A stretch of 10,970 nt of DNA from DAOPJM01 sp964490325 (GTDB lineage: Bacteria; Bacillota; Clostridia; Christensenellales; CAG-138). The notes beneath the pieces are model-generated. The model was given only the letters and a program-made list of their open reading frames with translations, was not told the origin of the DNA and searched no databases. The translations under genes were made by a program, and so were the position numbers. This document shows, piece after piece, positions 6,546-10,970 of this stretch (within the stretch, counting starts at the first letter, position 1; each line of letters starts with the position of its first letter). The stretch covers positions 1 through 10,970 of the forward strand of contig CAZBBX010000047.1 in the NCBI GenBank assembly GCA_964490325.1, written 5' to 3'.

Positions 6546-6574
6546 AGTATAGCATAAAACGTTGCATTTTCCAA
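6546..6574 (-). promoter_or_regulatory. Promoter of the fliB-like operon
   Basis: On the minus strand, TTGGAA (6569-6574) and an extended -10 TGCTATACT (core 6546-6551) are 17 bp apart. Counting 7 nt from the -10 box places the start at about 6539, the A of the ATG, so a leaderless or near-leaderless mRNA is predicted. Confidence 0.75.
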
Positions 6575-6580
6575 CGTTTT
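6556..6580. promoter_or_regulatory. Perfect inverted repeat overlapping the fliB-like promoter
   Basis: AAAACGTTG (6556-6564) and CAACGTTTT (6572-6580) are perfect 9-base arms around a 7-nt centre. The repeat covers the -35 box and most of the spacer of the minus-strand promoter, and lies just upstream of the plus-strand promoter, as an operator controlling both would. No regulator is identified. Confidence 0.55.
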
Positions 6581-6591
6581 TTGCACGCGGT

Positions 6592-6620
6592 TTCCGTTTT
6601 TGTACGTTTTGTGCTATACT
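6592..6620 (+). promoter_or_regulatory. Extended -10 promoter of the membrane protein gene
   Basis: TATACT (6615-6620) is preceded by TG one base away, making an extended -10. The -35 (TTCCGT, 6592-6597, 17-bp spacing) is poor. The start would fall near 6627, inside the palindrome CCCTATAGGG (6621-6630), leaving a leader of about 66 nt. Confidence 0.6.
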
Positions 6621-6692
6621 CCCTATAGGGGACGGTTGCCCCTTTATCGGAAAGGAGCGCTGCGGGGAATTTGCCTGCGGCGATACAACGAT

Positions 6693-7322
6693 ATGAAACA
6701 AAAGACGAAGATCCTTGCCGCAGTTGCAGGCGTAGTGACCGCCCTTGGCCTGGTCGTACACGGTCTTGTGCCAACGGCGGCGGAGCTGACGCAGGCGGAG
6801 CCTGTGCCTGCCGCCATCGTCAGCGTGCAAATGGAGCAGGCCGTTACGGACACGGAGCCTGCCGAACCTGTTTTGCAAAAGAAACGCAGCCTTACGGAGC
6901 GTCTGCGGGCTGCGCTTTTGGGTCTGCCCCAAGCCGTGCGCATCCTGCTTGCGCTGCCTCTGTGGGCGGTGGGAGCGGCGGCCGCCGCCTTGGGCTCGGC
7001 GCTGTGGACGGCGTTAGGCTCCGTATGGGGCGGCATAGTGGGCTTTCTTGTCCTTGTCGTCCTGCTCGTGGCGGGCTATGCCTTTGGCGCAAAATGCCTC
7101 TTTCCCGACAAGCCCCTGCGCGAGATCCTAAAACCCCGCTCCGTCTGCGGTATCGCGGTCTTGGCGGCAGTGCTGATCGCGTTGGACAAGCTGCTGCCCC
7201 TGTTTGTCGAAAAGTATCCCGTGTGGCGGGCGGCAATGGGCGCGCTGTGCGTTGCCGTGCTGTTTCTGCTGTTGTATCTGCGGCTCGGAAAGAACAAGCG
7301 CCAAAAGCGCCAGTCCGCCTGA
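6693..7322 (+). CDS. Unrecognised multi-spanning membrane protein
   Basis: I do not recognise this 209-residue protein. Residues 7-26 are an N-terminal hydrophobic segment (signal or anchor), followed by a polar, Pro/Glu/Thr-rich stretch to about 62, a basic patch (KKRSLTERLR, 63-72), then hydrophobic segments at about 83-100, 110-131, 151-169 and 178-196. It ends in a basic tail (GKNKRQKRQSA), so the C-terminus is probably cytoplasmic. The start is uncertain. The ATG at 6693 has no close ribosome site, while an AAAGGAG at 6651-6657 lies about 35 nt upstream and faces only an in-frame ATT (6669) at usable distance. The gene stops 3 bp before the glycosyltransferase-like gene, so the two are likely translated together. 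Confidence 0.7.
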   Translation: MKQKTKILAAVAGVVTALGLVVHGLVPTAAELTQAEPVPAAIVSVQMEQAVTDTEPAEPVLQKKRSLTERLRAALLGLPQAVRILLALPLWAVGAAAAALGSALWTALGSVWGGIVGFLVLVVLLVAGYAFGAKCLFPDKPLREILKPRSVCGIAVLAAVLIALDKLLPLFVEKYPVWRAAMGALCVAVLFLLLYLRLGKNKRQKRQSA

Positions 7323-7325
7323 GCC

Positions 7326-8222
7326 ATGCGCCTTGCCGTATACGCTTCCTCGCAGGACGACAAAACGCGTATGGCGCCCCTTCTGGAGGCGCTTTGTAGG
7401 CGCGGGGACAAGCTGCAGATCCATACGCTGCCAGACAGGAAGCGGACGGACTGCGACGCGGCGCTGCTGCTCGGCAGCGCTTCGGTCTTGTCCTTGGGTC
7501 TTGCCTGCCTGCTGCGCGCTCAGCCCTATATCGTCCTATTGGACGAGCCGCCGCCAAAGGACATCCTTCGTCTGTGGCTGCTTCGGCGCCTGCTTGCAAA
7601 GGCAGAAAGCGTGCAGCACTTCGATCCGCCGAGCCTTCTGAAGCTCTGCGATCACGGCTGGCGCGGCGACAACGCCCGCCTGCACCGCGGCTTCGGCGTG
7701 GATCTGACCGCCTTTCCCTTTTTGCCCTATCCGCAAAAAAGCCGCCGTCTCCTCGTCCTTGGCGAGGAGGACGAGGCGCTTTGCAGCCTGCTGACGAGCT
7801 TGGATCGGCAGTATCCCGACTATCCGCTTGAGCCCTTCTATCTGACCGCGGAACAGGAAAAAGACCCCGCGCTGCGCCGCGAGGCCTATCAGAGCGCCGC
7901 CGCCGTCCTTGCGACAGCTGAGCGGAACGCGGCGTTTTTGACGGAAGCCGCCGCCTGCGGAAGACCGCTCCTTGCGCCTGCCGTCGGCCTGTGCCGTGAG
8001 CTGTGCCGCGAGGATGTGAACGGCTTTTGCTATGCGCCAAATGATGCAGACGCCCGCAGGGACGCCGTCAAGAGTTTGCTCCTTATGCCCCCGCCCTTTC
8101 GGCAGGTCATGGGCGTGCGTTCCCGTGAGTGGGCGGAGGAGCACTTCGATCGCCGCCTGTCGCTGCTGGCCGCAGAGCATGAATTGAACCGCCTGCGCCG
8201 CCGCCTGCGAAAGGAGCGGTGA
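7326..8222 (+). CDS. Short glycosyltransferase-like protein (GT-B, GT4-like C-terminal half)
   Basis: This is probably a sugar-nucleotide-dependent glycosyltransferase or a degenerate relative. The C-terminal half has the pattern of GT4 enzymes: HRGFGVDLTAF (120-130, like NGVDxxxF), EAAACGRPLLAPAVGLCRELCREDVNGF (206-233, like the EAMACGxPVVA...NGF donor site) and a closing helix at about 261-277. The N-terminal domain is short: 298 residues in total against about 350-400 in the family. The usual glycine-rich acceptor loop is not evident, so the protein may be trimmed. It begins 3 bp after the membrane protein stop without a clear ribosome site, suggesting coupling and perhaps a joint role in an envelope glycan. 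Its last 25 bases are the start of a tandem repeat array. Confidence 0.7.
   Translation: MRLAVYASSQDDKTRMAPLLEALCRRGDKLQIHTLPDRKRTDCDAALLLGSASVLSLGLACLLRAQPYIVLLDEPPPKDILRLWLLRRLLAKAESVQHFDPPSLLKLCDHGWRGDNARLHRGFGVDLTAFPFLPYPQKSRRLLVLGEEDEALCSLLTSLDRQYPDYPLEPFYLTAEQEKDPALRREAYQSAAAVLATAERNAAFLTEAAACGRPLLAPAVGLCRELCREDVNGFCYAPNDADARRDAVKSLLLMPPPFRQVMGVRSREWAEEHFDRRLSLLAAEHELNRLRRRLRKER
7899..7962 (+). repeat. Internal glycosyltransferase segment resembling the downstream repeat units
   Basis: This part codes for the donor-site motif around AERNAAFLTEAAACG. It aligns without gaps to unit 1 of the array downstream: GTCCTTGCG, GAGCGG and CCGCCGCCTGCG fall in the same order at the same spacing, about 80% identical by hand over 60 bases. 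Unit 2 aligns with one deletion. The orientation is the same. Confidence 0.5.
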
Positions 8223-8430
8223 TCCGCCGCGTCCTTGTGCCGCTGTCACCGTCCTTGCGGTAAACGAGCGGAGCGCGGTGCTTTTGAAGGAAACCGCCGC
8301 CTGCGAAAAGCGCAGTGATCCGCACGCCCTTGTGCCGCTGCCGCCGTTCTTGCGGTAAATGAGCGGAGCGCGGTATTTTTACGCAAACCGCCGCCTGCGA
8401 AAAGCGCGGTGACGCGTTACGCCTTTGTAT
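8198..8430. repeat. Degenerate tandem array, about 95-bp period, 2.4 units
   Basis: The anchor CCGCCGCCTGCGAAA occurs exactly at 8198, 8294 and 8388, giving units of 96 and 94 bp and a partial third. Units 1 and 2 share GTGATCCGC, CTTGTGCCGCTG, CTTGCGGTAAA and GAGCGGAGCGCGGT and are about 80% identical. Unit 1 begins in the last codons of the glycosyltransferase gene and includes its TGA. Unit 3 fades inside the 3' end of the convergent holin gene. The array therefore fills the whole 194-bp gap between the two convergent genes, in which I see no terminator. Short inner hairpins such as TGCG/CGCA exist, but units are neither palindromic nor spacer-separated, so this is not CRISPR. Confidence 0.8.
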
Positions 8431-8707
8431 CGTTGCTCGCTGCTGTGCTGTTGGCGTTTTCGGCCGGCTCCTCGTAGCAAAGCGCCTGCGCGCTGTCGCA
8501 CATTCCCTTGGTCGTCGGGTCGGACACGATGCCCAAGCCTGCCAAGAGCTGGATGAGCGCCAGCACCACGTTGACCACAACGCTCTCCGACACCGGCGGA
8601 ACCACCTTGAATAAGCCCAGCACCGTATACACAAACGTGATCACAAGCGTGCCAAAGGTCACCAAAAACGTCCCGTTCTTGAATCGTACTTTCCAGTTGA
8701 TCTTCAA
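8417..8707 (-). CDS. Phi-LC3-type phage holin
   Basis: The 96-residue small membrane protein starts MKINWKVRFKNGTF, has two hydrophobic segments (about 14-35 and 43-62) and continues GLGIVSDPTTKGMCDSAQALCY (57-78), the signature end of the phi-LC3 holin family. Holins form membrane pores that release endolysin. The polar tail (EEPAENANSTAASNDTKA) is variable in the family. The start is a TTG: an in-frame TGA lies three codons upstream, GAGG lies about 4 nt before it, and no ATG is available. No endolysin, portal or tail gene is near, so it is a stray prophage remnant, a domesticated holin or part of a small cassette. Its 3' end lies in the tandem array. Confidence 0.88.
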   Translation of the reverse strand: MKINWKVRFKNGTFLVTFGTLVITFVYTVLGLFKVVPPVSESVVVNVVLALIQLLAGLGIVSDPTTKGMCDSAQALCYEEPAENANSTAASNDTKA

Positions 8708-8772
8708 ATTTCCTCACACCCCTTTCCCTTGAAGGCTATGCAAAAACAGGCAAGATCCGCACAGTCTCCATG

Positions 8773-8790
8773 AAAAAAGGGCAAGCCCTT
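8773..8790 (-). terminator. Probable short terminator after the MerR/TipAS gene
   Basis: On the minus strand, AAGGG and CCCTT form a short stem with a 4-nt loop, followed by more T residues (A tract 8773-8778). It lies 15 bp after the regulator stop. The stem is short, so partial read-through into the holin gene is plausible, especially as no good promoter is visible before the holin. Confidence 0.5.
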
Positions 8791-8805
8791 GGTGCTTACG
8801 GGTGC

Positions 8806-9567
8806 TCAGACCTCGTTTTGGCGCTGCAAAGCCTCTTTAAGGAACGCAGCGGAGCCCTTGCCCGCGTGTTCATCGTAGTAGGCGGTGAAGCGCGGATCGC
8901 CCACATAGGTCTCCGCAAGGCAAAGCTGCATGCTTGGCGTACAGCCGCCCTTGCCAAAGAAGCAGCACAGCCAAGCGCGATGCAGCCTGATCGCACGTCT
9001 TGCGGCGGGGGAGCAGGGATCGCCCTCGCCAAGCGCCTCCCGCAGGCTCTCCTCCGCCTCGACCCGCAGCTGCTCCGCCTGCCGCCAAGCCTCGTCCGTC
9101 ATACCCGTCAGGCGCGACTGCACCGCGTTCACTTGGTCATTTCCGTACAGCGCCCTTGCTTCCTTGCCGTATTGCGCCTCGTTCTCCCTTGCGGCTCGTT
9201 CCCCAAGCCCGCGAAACTTATCCGTATCGTTCATACCAATTCCTTTCTCCGCTGCCGCAAGTGTGCGCCGCAGCGTCTCGATCCGTTCGTCCAAGCGCTC
9301 CCGTTCCCTAAGGAGCGCCTCCTGTTGAAAAAGCAGCTGTTCCCTTACAGCCGTCCCGTTCAGATAGGCCGCGATGCTCTCCGCCTGCATACCCAGCGTT
9401 CGGCAAAACAGGATGCGCTGCAGGCGATCCACCGCCGCCTCGTCGTACAGGCGGTAGCCGTTTTCTGCCCGCTTGCTTGGCGACAGCAAAGAGATCTGCT
9501 CATAGTAGCGCAGTGTGCGCACGCTTATCCCCGCCAGCTTTGCCAAGGCTCCAATGGTGTATTCCAT
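8806..9567 (-). CDS. MerR-family regulator with TipAS drug-binding domain
   Basis: This is a cytoplasmic, DNA-distorting activator of 253 residues. The N-terminal winged helix-turn-helix is canonical (YTIGALAKLAGISVRTLRYY, 3-22; ENGYRLYDEAAVDRLQRI, 35-52), followed by a dimerisation helix (about 75-110). Residues 140-250 form a TipAS domain, with YGNDQVNAVQSRL, DPCSPAARRAIRLHRAWL and LAETYVGDPRFTAYYDEHAGKGSAAFL. TipAS domains bind hydrophobic and peptide antibiotics. CTPSMQLC (209-216) places two cysteines seven residues apart, where Streptomyces TipA has the pair that reacts with thiostrepton. The ATG at 9567 is chosen because the 18 extra residues of a longer frame would be encoded by the promoter itself. 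A GGGAGG ribosome site lies about 8 nt upstream. No target gene other than itself is evident. Confidence 0.9.
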   Translation of the reverse strand: MEYTIGALAKLAGISVRTLRYYEQISLLSPSKRAENGYRLYDEAAVDRLQRILFCRTLGMQAESIAAYLNGTAVREQLLFQQEALLRERERLDERIETLRRTLAAAEKGIGMNDTDKFRGLGERAARENEAQYGKEARALYGNDQVNAVQSRLTGMTDEAWRQAEQLRVEAEESLREALGEGDPCSPAARRAIRLHRAWLCCFFGKGGCTPSMQLCLAETYVGDPRFTAYYDEHAGKGSAAFLKEALQRQNEV

Positions 9568-9590
9568 CGTCCTCGCCTCCCTTCCTGCCC

Positions 9591-9621
9591 ATAGTAAACC
9601 CTGACGCCGCGTCAAGGTCAA
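9591..9621 (-). promoter_or_regulatory. MerR-type autoregulatory promoter with 19-bp spacer and operator
   Basis: On the minus strand, TTGACC (9616-9621) and TACTAT (9591-9596) are 19 bp apart, the overlong spacing that MerR proteins correct by twisting DNA. The spacer holds the near-perfect palindrome ACCTTGACGC-G-GCGTCAGGGT (9598-9618), with one mismatch between arms. It lies directly before the regulator's own ATG, so drug-induced self-activation is predicted. Confidence 0.9.
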
Positions 9622-9660
9622 TACCCAAATACAACTTTTTTCAAGAAATTCTTCGCGGCA

Positions 9661-9695
9661 TAAAAAAGACCGACCGCAGGGCTCTGCGATCGGTC
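9661..9695 (-). terminator. Strong Rho-independent terminator after kamE
   Basis: On the minus strand a 12-bp stem (GACCGATCGCAG with CTGCGGTCGGTC, one G-U pair) with a 4-nt loop is followed by TTTTTT (A tract 9662-9667). It begins 17 bp after the kamE stop and separates the kam operon from the MerR promoter. Confidence 0.95.
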
Positions 9696-9711
9696 TTACG
9701 ATAGGTTGGTC

Positions 9712-10500
9712 TTACTTTACGCCGCGCCGCACCAGCTCGTTGACGGCAAAGGACGCCACGTCCTCGGCATACTTCTTGGCGCCGAAGCCCGCGTCATAGC
9801 CCAGCTCCTTGGCCAGTTCATGCGTGATGCGTGCGCCGCCGCAGATGAGCACGAAGCGTTCCCGCAGTCCCTCCGCCTCCAACAGCTCCACCAGCGCGGT
9901 GAGGTTTTGGATGTGGATGTCCTTCTGCGTGACCGTCTGCGACACCAGCAGCACATCGGCGTTCAGCTCCACGGCCTTGCGCACGAACTCCTCGTTGGGG
10001 ACCTGTGCGCCCAGATTGTACGCCTCGATCATCTCGTAGCGCTCCAAGCCGTAATGCCCCGCAAAGCCCTTGCGGTTCATGATGGCGTCGATGCCCACGG
10101 TGTGCGCGTCCGTACCCGTCGAAGCGCCCACCACCACGATCTTGCGGCCGATATAGCTGCGGATGAAGGCGTCCGTTTCGTGCATGTCCATCACCTCGTT
10201 GTCCACGGTCTGCACGGTGATGTTCTCATAGTCCACGCTGTGGATGCAGGAGCCGTACACGACATAGAAGGTGAAGGAGCGATCCAGCTTGCGGGAGAGC
10301 GCCACGTTCGGCTCCTCCAAGCCCATCTTGCGTGCAAGGATGCGCGCCGCTTCCTCGCCCTTGTCGTCGTCGGGCACGGGCAGGGTGAAGGAAAGCTGCA
10401 CCTTGCCGTCGTTCATGGTGTCGCCGTAGGCTCTGACAGCGTGCGCGTCATAGCTGCGGTCAAAGCTCTTTACGGAGGTATCGTACAGTCCGCCGCTCAT
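9712..10500 (-). CDS. kamE: Lysine 5,6-aminomutase beta subunit KamE
   Basis: This is the cobalamin-binding small subunit of the adenosylcobalamin- and PLP-dependent enzyme that moves the terminal amino group of D-lysine or L-beta-lysine from C6 to C5 during lysine fermentation. The 262-residue length equals the clostridial protein. Residues 1-115 form the dimerisation part. The C-terminal Rossmann B12 domain has the DxHxxG motif DAHTVG (131-136), so His133 is the expected lower cobalt ligand. Lys144 in MNRKGF is at the position of the lysine that holds PLP. ICGGAR (about 219-224) closes the B12 site. Every key residue is present, so the subunit should be active. AAAGGAGGG precedes the ATG by about 6 nt, and the ATGA overlap with kamD implies coupled translation. 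Confidence 0.97.
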   Translation of the reverse strand: MSGGLYDTSVKSFDRSYDAHAVRAYGDTMNDGKVQLSFTLPVPDDDKGEEAARILARKMGLEEPNVALSRKLDRSFTFYVVYGSCIHSVDYENITVQTVDNEVMDMHETDAFIRSYIGRKIVVVGASTGTDAHTVGIDAIMNRKGFAGHYGLERYEMIEAYNLGAQVPNEEFVRKAVELNADVLLVSQTVTQKDIHIQNLTALVELLEAEGLRERFVLICGGARITHELAKELGYDAGFGAKKYAEDVASFAVNELVRRGVK

Positions 10501-10970
10501 ACCCGTCCCTCCTTTGCACCCTTCTGCATCAAGGCAAGGAAGGGGTTAAAGTACAGCGCGTCCTTTTGCACCACGCCGTCCAGACCCTTGCCGCCTGTGC
10601 GCTGCCGCTTGATGTCGGCAAAGACGCCGCGCTCCAGGGTCGTGAACAGGCCGATGCTCTCGATCTCGCCAAGCAGCACCCGCGCCTTGTGCAGCACCTC
10701 GGCGGCTCTCGTTTCGATGATGCCGCCCTCCTTGAAGCGCAGCTCGTCACCAAGGTCCGCCATGGTGTTGAAGATGTACTGCGCGTTCTCGATGGACAGC
10801 GCACGGTCGGACATGAAGGGCGTGTGGATGGCCTCGGTCATCATGCCCAGAAGGTGGATCTTCTGTCCCGTCAGGATCGTCACCATGTTGAACAGCGCGT
10901 CCTGCACATGGCCGCGGAAGATGTTGCCCGTCATGAACTTGGTGGGCGGCATGTACTTGAGCGGCGCGTT
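10497..10970 (-). CDS. kamD: Lysine 5,6-aminomutase alpha subunit KamD (3' part, runs off the window)
   Basis: Only the C-terminal 157 residues lie in the window, of a subunit that is usually a little over 500 residues. The frame is open to the edge (NAPLKYMPPTKFMTGNIF at the entry). Recognisable parts are TGNIFRGH, LTGQKIHLLGMMTEAIHTPFMSDR, the helix ENAQYIFNTMADLGDELRF and the closing GLDGVVQKDALYFNPF. KamD forms the TIM barrel that binds substrate and PLP, with KamE supplying cobalamin and the PLP lysine. Its TGA overlaps the kamE ATG by four bases. The promoter and the rest of the lysine fermentation genes would be beyond 10970. Confidence 0.95.
   Translation of the reverse strand, partial: NAPLKYMPPTKFMTGNIFRGHVQDALFNMVTILTGQKIHLLGMMTEAIHTPFMSDRALSIENAQYIFNTMADLGDELRFKEGGIIETRAAEVLHKARVLLGEIESIGLFTTLERGVFADIKRQRTGGKGLDGVVQKDALYFNPFLALMQKGAKEGRV

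Noticed and set aside
6892..8040. 382-codon open frame on the minus strand
   Set aside because: It is Arg/Ala/Pro-rich, opposite the membrane protein and glycosyltransferase genes, with no ribosome site or domain motif.
8198..8430. CRISPR array
   Set aside because: Units are near-identical along their whole length rather than short repeats with unique spacers, and no cas gene is present.
9568..9621. 18-residue extension of the MerR/TipAS protein
   Set aside because: These bases contain the -10 box, operator and -35 box, so they cannot be the normal coding start; the family start MEYTIG is at 9567.

Overview
The window looks like a chromosomal segment of a GC-rich, low-GC-ancestry Gram-positive anaerobe (class Clostridia, possibly a gut Oscillospirales-type organism). 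The evidence is the short bS21 protein of clostridial type, a phi-LC3-type holin, strong Shine-Dalgarno sequences, near-consensus SigA promoters (TTGACA/TTGACG, 17-bp spacers), Rho-independent terminators and a lysine 5,6-aminomutase gene pair typical of amino-acid-fermenting clostridia. No species is assigned.

Layout. Positions 1-141 have lower GC and no assignable gene. Positions 142-4156 are a complete molybdate operon on the minus strand: a SigA-type promoter, a structured leader of about 85 nt, a MoeA-like molybdopterin-binding protein with a C-terminal Cys cluster, then modA (lipoprotein), modB (permease), modC (ATPase) and a terminator. Positions 4267-4579 hold rpsU (bS21) with its own consensus promoter and a strong terminator. 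Positions 4611-6574 are a three-gene minus-strand unit: a FliB-like flagellin lysine-N-methylase homologue, a DUF2441 protein and a small DUF1294 membrane protein. Its promoter ends so close to the first ATG that the mRNA may be leaderless. Divergent from it, on the plus strand, are an unrecognised multi-spanning membrane protein and a short glycosyltransferase-like protein (6693-8222).

A degenerate tandem array with a period of about 95 bp (8198-8430) begins inside the 3' end of the glycosyltransferase gene and runs into the 3' end of an isolated, convergent holin gene (8417-8707). Part of each unit resembles an internal donor-site-coding segment of the glycosyltransferase gene. Next comes a MerR/TipAS drug-sensing regulator (8806-9567) with a textbook 19-bp-spacer autoregulatory promoter and two cysteines spaced as in the thiopeptide-binding TipA protein. 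The window ends in kamE and the 3' part of kamD (lysine 5,6-aminomutase), on the minus strand, with a very strong terminator.

How the genes work together: ModABC imports molybdate (or tungstate) and the MoeA-like protein probably works in molybdenum cofactor handling. KamDE performs the B12- and PLP-dependent aminomutase step of lysine fermentation. The other genes are accessory and have no evident common pathway.
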